From a virus, in the IMG/VR virus record IMGVR_UViG_3300034072_002213, positions 1 through 22,148 of that record: a DNA stretch of 22,148 nucleotides. One strand, given 5' to 3'. The position numbers and the translations under genes were made by a program. Positions 7,444 through 14,396 of the stretch are shown here, in pieces. Position 1 is the stretch's first letter. Every line of letters begins with the position of its first letter. Under the pieces are notes generated by a model that saw nothing but the letters and a program-made list of their open reading frames with translations, was not told the origin of the DNA and searched no databases.

Positions 7444-7637
7444 ACGCGCGCGGGGACGCCGCGGCACGCAGGCGGGCCGTGGCGATAGCCGAACTGCTGG
7501 CGGCGCAGGTGGGCGAGACCGTGCCCGGCGTGGACGTTTCCGTGGAAGGTACGACGGTAACGCTCGCCGCGCGGGGGCTGTGGCGGCGCTGGCTCGCCGA
7601 TCCGGTGCTGCGCTGGCTGGGAGGGCTGCTGCGATGA
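7428..7637 (+). CDS. Small protein in the GTA gp7 (head-tail adaptor) position
   Basis: This 69-aa protein lies between gp6 and gp8, overlapping gp6 by 16 bases and gp8 by 4. In Rhodobacter-type clusters this slot holds gp7, a roughly 110-aa head-tail adaptor. The sequence here is shorter: a helical start (NARGDAAARRRAVAIAELLA) followed by a beta/Trp-rich end (VTLAARGLWRRWLADP, LRWLGGLL). It does not obviously show the adaptor fold, so it may be a replacement or an unrelated assembly protein. Overlaps on both sides argue that it is a real gene. Confidence 0.72.
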   Translation: MLEQLNARGDAAARRRAVAIAELLAAQVGETVPGVDVSVEGTTVTLAARGLWRRWLADPVLRWLGGLLR

Positions 7638-8035
7638 CGCCGCAGGAAGCGATCACCGGCGCGGTGCGCGCGGCGCTGGCGGGGCAGGCGGCACTGATCG
7701 CCCAGGTGAACGGCGTGTTCGACGCGCCGCCCGTGCGCGCCAGCCGGCCCTATCTGCTGGTCGAGGATCCGGTGCTGACCGACTGGAGCACCAAGGACCA
7801 GGACGGGCGCGAGGTGCGCATCGCCGTGCTGGTGCGCGACACCGGCCCGGCGCGGCAGCGGGCGCGTGCCTTGGCCGGCGGGGTGGAGGTGGCGATCGCG
7901 GGCATGGGCGCGGTGCTGGACGATGGCTGGCGGGTGGTGAGCCGCGCGCTGGTTCGCACCCGGATCGTGGCGGAGGACGAGACGAGACTGACGGCGGTGG
8001 TGGAGTTTCGGCTGCGGATGCTGCGGGGCGGGTGA
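7634..8035 (+). CDS. DUF3168 tail terminator-like protein (GTA gp8)
   Basis: This 133-aa protein matches the DUF3168 family, the tail-terminator/neck component of GTAs and related phages that caps the tail tube where it meets the head. Visible family segments are the N-terminal AITGAVRAALAG, PYLLVEDPVLTDWSTKDQDG, EVRIAVLVRDTG and the C-terminal VVEFRLRML. The start overlaps the previous stop (ATGA). The preceding open frame extends further upstream but only over the neighbouring gene. Confidence 0.9.
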   Translation: MTPQEAITGAVRAALAGQAALIAQVNGVFDAPPVRASRPYLLVEDPVLTDWSTKDQDGREVRIAVLVRDTGPARQRARALAGGVEVAIAGMGAVLDDGWRVVSRALVRTRIVAEDETRLTAVVEFRLRMLRGG

Positions 8036-8045
8036 GCCCCCTCCA

Positions 8046-8064
8046 CCACCGCCTTTGGCGGCGG
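8046..8064. repeat. GC-rich hairpin upstream of the major tail gene
   Basis: In the 105-base gap between gp8 and gp9 there is an inverted repeat CCACCGCC-TTT-GGCGGCGG with one mismatch in 8 pairs. There is no T-tract, so it is not a standard intrinsic terminator. It may partially attenuate transcription, protect mRNA ends so that the abundant tail protein is made in higher amounts, or be a dispersed intergenic palindrome. Confidence 0.45.
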
Positions 8065-8140
8065 CCCCGTTCCCGGCTGCGCGGGAGAGGAAATGCTCTC
8101 TTCGCAACTCGATGCAGCGTAACAACAACAGGAGACCGAC

Positions 8141-8548
8141 ATGGCAGCGGAGAAGGGCAGCGCCTTTCTGCTCAAGGTGGGCAATGGCGCGACGCCGGTG
8201 GTGTATGCCACCGTGGCGGGGCTGCGGACGACGCAGCTTTCGGTGAACGGCGAGGCGGTGGCGATCACCAGCAAGGATTCGGGCGGGTGGCGCGAGCTGC
8301 TGTCCGGTGCCGGGGTGCGATCGGTAAGCGTGTCGGCGGCCGGTGTATTCACCGGATCGGCGGCCGAAGTGCGGGTGAAGGCCAATGCGCTGGCCGGCAC
8401 GCTCGACGATTATCGGCTGAGCTTCGAGAGCGGCGAGACGATGACCGGGCGCTTCCTGGTCACCCGGCTCGACTATGCCGGCGATTTCAACGGCGAGCGC
8501 AGCTACACGCTGAGCCTGGAAAGCTCCGGCCCGGTGGTGAGCGCATGA
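8141..8548 (+). CDS. Major tail protein, TP901-1 type (GTA gp9)
   Basis: This 135-aa protein forms the tail tube. It opens with the typical GSAFLLKVGNGATPVVYATVA, in which a tagged strand leads into a GLR-TTQLSVNGEAVAITSKDS segment. It then contains WRELLSGAGVRSVSVSAAGVF and ends with the GDFNGERSYTLSLESSG edge strands that stack tube rings. Length and pattern fit GTA gp9. It is preceded by a strong ribosome binding site (ACAGGAGACC) after the largest intergenic gap since gp4-gp5, consistent with high expression. Confidence 0.9.
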   Translation: MAAEKGSAFLLKVGNGATPVVYATVAGLRTTQLSVNGEAVAITSKDSGGWRELLSGAGVRSVSVSAAGVFTGSAAEVRVKANALAGTLDDYRLSFESGETMTGRFLVTRLDYAGDFNGERSYTLSLESSGPVVSA

Positions 8549-8859
8549 CCGGCACGGCGAATCCGGTGCGCGGCGAGGCGGTGCTGCCGCTGGGCGGCGT
8601 TGCGCTGGTGCTGCGGCCGAGCTTCGAGGCGCTGGTCGCGGCGGAGGCGGAGCTGGGGCCGCTGTTCGCGCTGGTCGAGCGGGCGGCGAGCGGGCGGCTG
8701 GCGCTGGGCGAGATGGTCGCCCTGTTCTGGCACTGCCTGAAGGCGGTGCCCGAGGGGCTGACGCGCGAGGCCTTTTCGGAAGGTGTGGCGGCCGGCGGGC
8801 TGGCGGCCGCCACGCCGGCGCTGAAGGCGCTGATCGGCCAGATTCTCGCGGGGCGATGA
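8545..8859 (+). CDS. GTA gp10 family tail assembly protein
   Basis: This 104-aa protein overlaps gp9 by 4 bases. It matches the small GTA gp10-type proteins: a beta start (GEAVLPLGGVALVLRPSFEA) followed by a helical part (LVAAEAELGPLFALVERAASG, then EMVALFWHCLKA). By position between tail tube and tape measure it corresponds to the tail assembly chaperone/initiator slot, helping load tail tube protein on the tape measure. The exact molecular role is inferred from position. Confidence 0.85.
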   Translation: MTGTANPVRGEAVLPLGGVALVLRPSFEALVAAEAELGPLFALVERAASGRLALGEMVALFWHCLKAVPEGLTREAFSEGVAAGGLAAATPALKALIGQILAGR

Positions 8860-9050
8860 TGCGCTTCGCCGATGCCGCAGGGCGGCTGGCGGGGCTGGCC
8901 GGCCTCGCCTTTGGCTGGAGCCCCGACCGGTTCTGGCGAGCGACGCCCGCCGAGCTGGCGGCGCTGGTGCAGGCGGCGGGGGGCGCGGACGGGGAGCCGC
9001 CGACGCCCGACCTGATCGCCCGATTGCAGGAGCAGTTTCCCGATGGATGA
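8856..9050 (+). CDS. Phage tail assembly chaperone (DUF2376-like, GTA gp10.1)
   Basis: This 64-aa protein overlaps gp10 by 4 bases and gp11 by 8. It carries the signature GLAFGWSPDRFWRATPAEL, characteristic of the short GTA tail assembly chaperones. In phages, two overlapping small proteins before the tape measure often act as a chaperone pair, so it probably partners the preceding protein. Two adjacent ATG codons are present (8856 and 8859); the first overlaps the upstream stop and is preferred. Confidence 0.85.
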   Translation: MMRFADAAGRLAGLAGLAFGWSPDRFWRATPAELAALVQAAGGADGEPPTPDLIARLQEQFPDG

Positions 9051-9606
9051 GGAAATCGAACGGCTGGTGGTATCGGTGCGTGCCGACACCGCCGGCTTTG
9101 CACGCGATGTGGACGCGATGCGGGGCACGCTGGAAGGGCCGCTGGAGGCGGGCGTGGACCGGGCGGGCAAGGCGATCGAGACGACGCTGCTGCGGGCGGC
9201 ACGAACCGGCAAGATCGGCTTCGACGATCTCGCCAAGCTGGCCGTTCAGGCGCTGACGGAGATTGCCAAGGCCGCAATGGGCATCGGCTTTCCGGCGACG
9301 GGCGGAAGCGGTGCCGGGCCTGTCGGCGGCCTGCCGTCGCTGCTGCTGGGGCTGCTCGGCCTGCCTGGACGCGCGACCGGGGGACCGGTGAGCCCCGGCC
9401 GCCCCTATTGGGTGGGCGAGCGCGGGCCGGAGCTGTTCGTGCCGACCAGCGCGGGCCAGGTCGCCGCGCCGGCGCCGGGCGGCGGACGCGAGGTGCGCGT
9501 CTCGATCACCGTCAACGCCGCGGCCGATGCCGCGCCGCGCGCGCTGGCGCAATCGAGCCGGCAGGTGGCGCGGGCGGTGCGCAGCGCGCTGGCGGGGCTC
9601 GACTGA
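9043..9606 (+). CDS. Tail tape measure protein (GTA gp11)
   Basis: This 187-aa protein begins with a helical stretch (LVVSVRADTAGFARDVDAMR, then LEGPLEAGVDRAGKAIE) that would span the tail. It has a Gly/Leu-rich hydrophobic middle (GGLPSLLLGLLGLPG) and the diagnostic tape-measure C-terminal motif ATGGPVSPGRPYWVGERGPE followed by LFVPTSAG. The small size predicts a short tail, as expected for a GTA rather than a typical siphophage with a tape measure of 700 aa or more. Its stop overlaps the gp12 start (TGATG). Confidence 0.92.
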   Translation: MDEEIERLVVSVRADTAGFARDVDAMRGTLEGPLEAGVDRAGKAIETTLLRAARTGKIGFDDLAKLAVQALTEIAKAAMGIGFPATGGSGAGPVGGLPSLLLGLLGLPGRATGGPVSPGRPYWVGERGPELFVPTSAGQVAAPAPGGGREVRVSITVNAAADAAPRALAQSSRQVARAVRSALAGLD

Positions 9607-11858
9607 TGGGCTGGTGGCTCGCCGATCGGCGGCGCGGCCAGGCCGAGGGCGTGATCAGCCGCTTCGATCCCGTCTATTGGACGGTCAACTTCCCCCGGCC
9701 GATGATGGCGAGCGTGGTGACCACCGCGCCCGATGCGTTGCGGGTGGACCTGGTATTCCAGCGGCGCGGCGATCTGGCGGGGTTGATCTGGGAGGCGGAG
9801 GACCGGCACGACCATCCGCTGCTCGCCTATGCGACGCGGCGGGACTTTCGCGACTGCCGGTTGCGGTTTCGCTGGCGCTCCTCGGGCGTGGTGGCGCTGG
9901 ATGGCGTGCAGGGACCGGTGCTGACGATCGAGGGGCGCGACGCCGGCGGGGCGGCACGAACCTGGTATGTGCGGCTGTGGAACTATGCCAGCGGCGGCCC
10001 CGAGGATGCCGAGATCGAGCTCGATTTCGCCACGGTGCAAGGCGGCTTCCTGTTGCCGGACGAGGCGGCGCCGGTCTGGGCGGGGGATGTCGACCGGATG
10101 TTCGTCTCGCTGGTGCCGCCCGGCTATGTCGCCGGGGATGCCACCCCGGCGGCGGGCGAAGGCTGGGTGGAGCTTAGCGCGATCCGCTGCGAGGGGCCGG
10201 GATCGGTGCTGGCGATCGGCGATGTGGTGGTGCCCGAACATGGGCTGTCGATCGCGACCGGCTATGACGATGCGTATAACCAGACCCCCGCCCGGCTGCT
10301 GCGCAACATGCTGCAGCTCGGCTATCGCGGCGACATCCTCCATTATGTGGGGATGAGCCATTATTTCCGGCTCGAGCCGGCCTCGTGTGGCTTCTATGCC
10401 AGCCTGGCCGGGGGCGCGCTCAACCGGGCCTGCGCGGCCTGGCATGGCGATTTCGCGGCCCGTGCCAAGGCGCTGGGCTATGGGGTGATCTGGTCGCTGA
10501 GCTATGAGCTGCTCGATCAGCATTGCTGGGGCGACTGGAAGCAGCGCGCGGCCGATGGCAGCCCGGCGCTGACCGGTTGGGATCCGCCGTCGACGCTGCT
10601 CTCGCCGGCGCATGCCGGGGCGATGGCCTATCTGCGCGCGGTGGCGCTGGCCTTTGTCGGCATCGCGCAGGGCGCGGGGCTGGCGGTGCAGTTCCAGGTC
10701 GGCGAGCCCTGGTGGTGGGTGATGGCCGATGGCCGGCTGTGCATCCATGACGCGGCGGCCGGGGCGGCGCTGGGCAATCCGGCGGCGCAGAATCTGCGGG
10801 GTGCGGTGGATACCGCCGTGCTGGATGCGGCAGGGGCGCTGCTGGCGGCCTCGACGCTGGGCTTGCGGGATGCCGTGAAGGCGGCGGCACCGGCGGCGAC
10901 GGTGTTGCTGCTCGCCTATCTGCCCACCGTGCTCGATCCCGCCATGCCGGAGGCGAAGCGGGCCAACCTGCCGCTTGGCTGGGCATCGCCTGCCTTCGAT
11001 CTGCTGCAGCTGGAGGACTATGACTGGGCGGCGGCGGGCAATGCGGCGGCGTCGGACAAGGCAGTGGCGGCGACGCAGGCGCGGCTCGGCTATCCCCCGG
11101 CGCGGCAGCAGTATCTCGCCGGCTTCGTGCTGCGCAGTGCAGACAAGGCGCAGTGGCGGGCGATCGCCGAGGCGGCGGCGCGTGCGCGATCGCGCGGGGT
11201 GGCGGCGACCTATGTGTGGGCGCTGCCGCAGGTGGCGCGCGACGGCTTCACCCATTTCGACCAGGAGGCGGATGTGACGCCCTTTGACGACCTGCTGTTT
11301 CCGATCGCGCTGGGGCGCGAGGCGGAAGTGGCGCCCGAACTCTCGACGGCGATCGTGACCAGCGCGGGCGGGGCGGAGCGGCGCAACGCGGCCTGGGCCG
11401 AGGCGCGGACGCGGTATGACGTCGGCCCCGGCGTGCGCTCCGAGGCGGACATCGCGGCGCTGCTCGCCTTTTTTCGGGCGCGGATGGGGCCGGCGCGGGG
11501 CTTTCGCCTGCGCGACCCCTTTGATTTCGAGGGCAGGGACGAACCGCTGGGCACAGGCGACGGTGCGACCGCGCGCTTCCAGCTGGTGAAGACCTATGGC
11601 GAGAGCGTGCGGCGGATCACCCGGCCGGTGGCGGGCACCGTGGCGGTGAAGCTGGCGGGCGTGGCGACCACCGCGTTCACGCTGGGCGCGGGCGGCGTGG
11701 TGACGCTCGATACCGCGCCGGCGGCGGGCGTGCGGGTGACGGCGTCGTTCGTGTTCGACGTGCCGGTGCGCTTTGCCGAGGACCAGCTGCGGGTAAGCCG
11801 CTCGACCTTCCTCGCCGGCGTCGCGGCGTCGGTGCCGCTGGTGGAGATCCGCGAATGA
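9606..11858 (+). CDS. TIM-barrel/DUF2460 fusion distal tail protein (GTA gp12)
   Basis: This 750-aa protein joins two modules. Residues about 575-750 are DUF2460, the distal tail protein of GTAs, with RGFRLRDPFDFEG, RITRPVAGTVAVKL and FDVPVRFAEDQLRVSRSTFL. Ahead lies a beta-rich N-terminal part (about 1-210) and a TIM-barrel-like region (about 215-560) with glycosidase-style segments SLSYELLDQHCWGDW (near 298), FQVGEPWWWV (E367) and LLQLEDYDW (E470). In R. capsulatus, gp12 is only about 210 aa, so the extra 550 residues are a sphingomonad-style extension. It may degrade or bind a surface polysaccharide, or form an outer tail sheath; enzymatic activity is inference. The ATG at 9606 overlaps the gp11 stop. 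The open frame extends 66 codons upstream over gp11 only. Confidence 0.88.
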   Translation: MGWWLADRRRGQAEGVISRFDPVYWTVNFPRPMMASVVTTAPDALRVDLVFQRRGDLAGLIWEAEDRHDHPLLAYATRRDFRDCRLRFRWRSSGVVALDGVQGPVLTIEGRDAGGAARTWYVRLWNYASGGPEDAEIELDFATVQGGFLLPDEAAPVWAGDVDRMFVSLVPPGYVAGDATPAAGEGWVELSAIRCEGPGSVLAIGDVVVPEHGLSIATGYDDAYNQTPARLLRNMLQLGYRGDILHYVGMSHYFRLEPASCGFYASLAGGALNRACAAWHGDFAARAKALGYGVIWSLSYELLDQHCWGDWKQRAADGSPALTGWDPPSTLLSPAHAGAMAYLRAVALAFVGIAQGAGLAVQFQVGEPWWWVMADGRLCIHDAAAGAALGNPAAQNLRGAVDTAVLDAAGALLAASTLGLRDAVKAAAPAATVLLLAYLPTVLDPAMPEAKRANLPLGWASPAFDLLQLEDYDWAAAGNAAASDKAVAATQARLGYPPARQQYLAGFVLRSADKAQWRAIAEAAARARSRGVAATYVWALPQVARDGFTHFDQEADVTPFDDLLFPIALGREAEVAPELSTAIVTSAGGAERRNAAWAEARTRYDVGPGVRSEADIAALLAFFRARMGPARGFRLRDPFDFEGRDEPLGTGDGATARFQLVKTYGESVRRITRPVAGTVAVKLAGVATTAFTLGAGGVVTLDTAPAAGVRVTASFVFDVPVRFAEDQLRVSRSTFLAGVAASVPLVEIRE

Positions 11859-14101
11859 GCTGGCTGGAAGGGGCGCTGACCACCGTCACCCTGTGCTGGC
11901 GGATCGAGCGGTGCGATGGGGTCACGATCGGGCTTACCGCGCATGACCGCGACCTGATGCTGGACGGGCTGCTCTATCGTGCCGCGCCCGGGATGACGCC
12001 GAGCGCCGTCGAGCGCAGCGCGTCGCTGGAGGCGGACAGCATGGATGTGCACGGGGCGCTCTCTGGCGAGGCGATCTCGGAGGCCGATCTGCTCGCCGGG
12101 CGCTGGGACGGTGCGCGGGTGGCGCTGTTCGCGACCGACTGGACCGCACCCGAGGCGACGGTGCCGCTGGGCACCGGCACGATCGGCGGAATCGAGACGC
12201 GGGACGGCACGATCACCGCCGAGCTGCGCGGGCAGACCGCGGCGTTCGATGCGCCGGCGGCGGAGGCGACTTCGCCGGATTGCCGGGCGACGCTGGGGGA
12301 TGCGCGGTGTCGCGTGGCGATGGCCGAGCGGCGGCGGTTCGCGCGGGTGCTGGCGGTGGCCGAGTCGGTGGTGACGGTCGATGCGGCGGAGCCGTCGGCC
12401 AATGCCTATGGCGGCGGGCGGCTGCGCTGGTTCGGCGGTGCGAACAGCGGGCTTGAGGATGCGATCGCCGCGTCCGACGGCGCCGTACTGACGCTGCGGC
12501 GCCCGCCGCGGTTCGCGGGCGTGGGGGCCTTGGTCGAACTGGTCGAAGGCTGTGACGGGCGGTTCGAAACCTGTGTTGCCCGCCATCACCTTTTCTTGGT
12601 CGCAAACATCCTGTAACAGCCTGAACGGCAAGGATAATTCTGCGGTTCGAACGCCCTCATTCCAGTCATATTCCAGATGAGAGCCTAGGGTGAGATTCAG
12701 CACGATACGCTTGTCCTCGAACGTGCCATTACTCCAAAGATTCCAAGGGTTTGCGATGAACTCGAAAGCGGTTCGAAAAGTCGCGTCATAGTCGGTTGCG
12801 ACAGTGCCGCATGACGACACTTTTCCGTCGAGAACCAGCTTTTCCAGCTCCAGCTTTTCGACCTCGCTTTCCAAACGGGCGATCACAGAGCGGCTTTCCG
12901 ATTCAACGATCTTGTCGAGAATCTGGCCGATCTTCTTCTCGATCAGGGATGCTTCGCGCTTGAACGCTGCGCGGCCCTCGTGCGCTTTCGACTCCGCCTC
13001 ATTCCAACGCTTGCGGAAAATTTTCGAAAACAGATTGAGCAGTTCCGGGCGCGGCGTCAGCTTGGTTAGCATCCCCTCGAATGCGCTTTCAACCGTATCC
13101 CGCTTCACCGACTTGCCGAAGCGGTCGCATCCGCGATGGCGGCAGACGTAATAGGGATAGCGACCGTTACGTCCCTTGGTCCAGTTTGCGGTCATGGGGT
13201 GATTGCAATCACCGCAGGTGACAAAGCCGCGCAGCGGGAAATCGACATGGATGTCGGAACGAGTCGGCGCGAGAGGCTTGCCCGCAATCCGCTCCTGCAC
13301 CTGATGAAAGGTCGCAAGCGAGATGATTGCCTCGTGCTGTCCCGGACGCAGTGACACGTCCCAAGCGTCGCTCTGGACGTAGCCCGCGTATATAGGATGG
13401 GTCATGATCCGGTGCGCCTGCTGGTTCGTCAGGTGCCCGTGACGTGTCACCGGAAAGCCCGCATGTGACTCAAAGAACCGCTTTACCTCTGCCTTGGATT
13501 TGAAGCGACCGGACGCGAAGCCCGTCAGCCCCTCCTCAATTATGGACGCAAGCGGCTCGACGCGAACAAGGATGCTACCTCCTGCTCTGCTCTTCTCGTA
13601 GCGGTAGCCAATCGGCGCGTTGAAGACCCAGAACCCGCCGAGCATTCGTGCCCGCATACGGTTCTTGGCCTGCTCGCCATTTTTCTGGCGCTGGTGCTGG
13701 GCAACGCTCGCCAGAAGATGCTCAATGAGGATGCTGTCAGAGTCCGAGCCGAACTCAATGGATGGCGACTCCAGAGTCGCCCCGGCCCGGAAAATCAGCT
13801 CCTTCAGATCGAAGTGATTGCGGACATCGCGAGCCATGCGGCTGATGTCGTCGATAATGACGACCAATCCCGAATTGCTTCGCGCATTGCGGATGAAGGC
13901 CAGCATCTCATCGAAGCCGGGACGTTGCGCCAGTTTACCCGACACGTCGTCGGTAAAGACGCCCACGACCTTGTGACCGCGATGCTTCGCATATTCGCGA
14001 CAACGGGTCTCTTGCGAGGAAAGGCCGTTGCCCTCTCTCGCCTGCTTCTTGGTGCTGACGCGGCAGTAGATGACTGCCTGTTGGTTGGTTTTTCTGGTCA
14101 T
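11594..14101 (-). CDS. Large serine recombinase (integrase) with chimeric C-terminal run-on into gp13/gp12
   Basis: Residues 1 to about 505 are a complete large serine recombinase. The catalytic domain has Ser16 (IYCRVSTKKQ) and DDISRMARD (84-92). A recombinase DNA-binding domain follows (about 155-280, MTHPIYAGYV), then a zinc ribbon with Cys 296, 299, 320 and 325 (TCGDCNHPM ... YYVCRHRGC) and a coiled coil at about 360-435. It would integrate and excise the element. The start is an ATG overlapping the upstream small gene (ATGA). There is no stop before the element edge, near codon 506. The open frame continues for about 330 residues antisense to gp13 and gp12, ending at 11594. The native stop probably lies across the attachment site in the circular form. 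The run-on is host DNA, and whether an 835-aa protein is made is unknown. Confidence 0.88.
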   Translation of the reverse strand: MTRKTNQQAVIYCRVSTKKQAREGNGLSSQETRCREYAKHRGHKVVGVFTDDVSGKLAQRPGFDEMLAFIRNARSNSGLVVIIDDISRMARDVRNHFDLKELIFRAGATLESPSIEFGSDSDSILIEHLLASVAQHQRQKNGEQAKNRMRARMLGGFWVFNAPIGYRYEKSRAGGSILVRVEPLASIIEEGLTGFASGRFKSKAEVKRFFESHAGFPVTRHGHLTNQQAHRIMTHPIYAGYVQSDAWDVSLRPGQHEAIISLATFHQVQERIAGKPLAPTRSDIHVDFPLRGFVTCGDCNHPMTANWTKGRNGRYPYYVCRHRGCDRFGKSVKRDTVESAFEGMLTKLTPRPELLNLFSKIFRKRWNEAESKAHEGRAAFKREASLIEKKIGQILDKIVESESRSVIARLESEVEKLELEKLVLDGKVSSCGTVATDYDATFRTAFEFIANPWNLWSNGTFEDKRIVLNLTLGSHLEYDWNEGVRTAELSLPFRLLQDVCDQEKVMAGNTGFEPPVTAFDQFDQGPHAREPRRAPQRQYGAVGRGDRILKPAVRTAEPAQPPAAIGIGRRLRRIDRHHRLGHRQHPREPPPLGHRHATPRIPQRRPAIRRSRLRRRRIERRGLPAQLGGDRAVPRLDSADRAGAQRHRRLGCGPVGREQRHPRTVPAPGEQIGLRDRLARERPVHIHAVRLQRRAALDGARRHPGRGTIEQPVQHQVAVMRGKPDRDPIAPLDPPAQGDGGQRPFQPAHSRISTSGTDAATPARKVERLTRSWSSAKRTGTSNTNDAVTRTPAAGAVSSVTTPPAPSVNAVVATPASFTATVPATGRVIRRTLSP
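11855..12616 (+). CDS. DUF2163 tail hub protein (GTA gp13), 3' end truncated by element insertion
   Basis: This 253-aa reading frame is DUF2163 up to residue about 241-243. Family marks are LTAHDRDL (28-35), DCRATLGDARC (142-152), LRWFGGANSG (190-199) and EGCDGRFETC (231-240). The four Cys (143, 152, 233, 240) are in the arrangement I associate with Fe-S binding in GTA/lambda tail hubs. Intact homologues continue from the last Cys into a conserved segment rich in NFRGEPHLPG before stopping. Here the sequence switches instead to RHHLFLVANIL and a stop encoded by lower-GC foreign DNA. The protein therefore loses about 30 C-terminal residues and is probably non-functional while the element is inserted. 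Confidence 0.9.
   Translation: MSWLEGALTTVTLCWRIERCDGVTIGLTAHDRDLMLDGLLYRAAPGMTPSAVERSASLEADSMDVHGALSGEAISEADLLAGRWDGARVALFATDWTAPEATVPLGTGTIGGIETRDGTITAELRGQTAAFDAPAAEATSPDCRATLGDARCRVAMAERRRFARVLAVAESVVTVDAAEPSANAYGGGRLRWFGGANSGLEDAIAASDGAVLTLRRPPRFAGVGALVELVEGCDGRFETCVARHHLFLVANIL
12555..12590. other. Probable attachment site / left junction of the integrated element in gp13
   Basis: The + strand reads as gp13 up to CGGTTCGAAACCTGT (12560-12574). By about 12585 it no longer matches the expected gp13 continuation and becomes lower-GC element sequence. The recombinase reading frame crosses this point in the opposite direction. The exact crossover dinucleotide cannot be fixed without the right junction, which is outside the window. 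The core contains GGTTCGAAACC, which resembles a tRNA T-loop, a common target of related integrases. Confidence 0.6.
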
Positions 14102-14286
14102 GGCGCTAACTGCCTCTTGCGGCCTTTGGTGTTGATCGCGCCCTCACTACGGAGGTCAACAAGCTCCGAAACCTCGGATTTCGGCAGGTTAGCACGACTT
14201 TCCGCGCCATTAAAAGCATAGTTTGCGCGCTCGGTTAGCGATAATTGAACAGAGGATTTCTTGAATCGCTGATCGATAAAGGACAA
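14098..14286 (-). CDS. Small hypothetical protein coupled to the recombinase
   Basis: This 62-aa reading frame ends with a stop overlapping the recombinase ATG (ATGA), so the two are probably co-translated. It begins at a TTG with no clear ribosome binding site. The frame stays open upstream for another 22 codons with protein-like sequence (DRVNLLIHFLDSVALSFIDQ), but no ATG or GTG is available. The part QLSLTERANYAFNG is compositionally sound. It may be the 3' part of a gene whose 5' part lies in another frame at 14310-14396. Basic C-terminus; function unknown, perhaps a directionality factor or recombinase partner by position. Confidence 0.5.
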   Translation of the reverse strand: MSFIDQRFKKSSVQLSLTERANYAFNGAESRANLPKSEVSELVDLRSEGAINTKGRKRQLAP

Positions 14287-14309
14287 TGCAACTGAGTCGA
14301 GAAAGTGGA

Positions 14310-14396
14310 TCAGAAGATTGACGCGATCTTGAGAAATAGAAATGCCCCAAGTTCATTGCGAAGCTCCTGCATTTCTTCCGGCGACCACATTTTCAT
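14310..14396 (-). pseudogene. Candidate 5' fragment of the recombinase-partner gene, frame-shifted
   Basis: A short open frame starting MKMWSPEEMQELRNELGAFL reads well as the N-terminus of a small helical protein, then stops at 14310. The neighbouring frame, open from just before this point and continuing to 14098, reads SQDRVNLLIHFLDSVALSF and onward. Joining the two across TTTCTATTTCTCAAG would give a single ~97-aa protein. A one-base indel or a programmed shift would explain this. Two unrelated short ORFs is the alternative. The same frame is open upstream to an ATG at 14588, but that part looks less protein-like. Confidence 0.4.

Noticed and set aside
9405-11255. 616-aa antisense open frame opposite gp12
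   Set aside because: No domain, biased composition, and opposite a recognised tail gene.
12555-12586. Possible tRNA gene because of the GGTTCGAAACC T-loop-like core
   Set aside because: No acceptor stem, anticodon arm or CCA end around it. The sequence is coding for gp13, so only the resemblance is kept as a finding.
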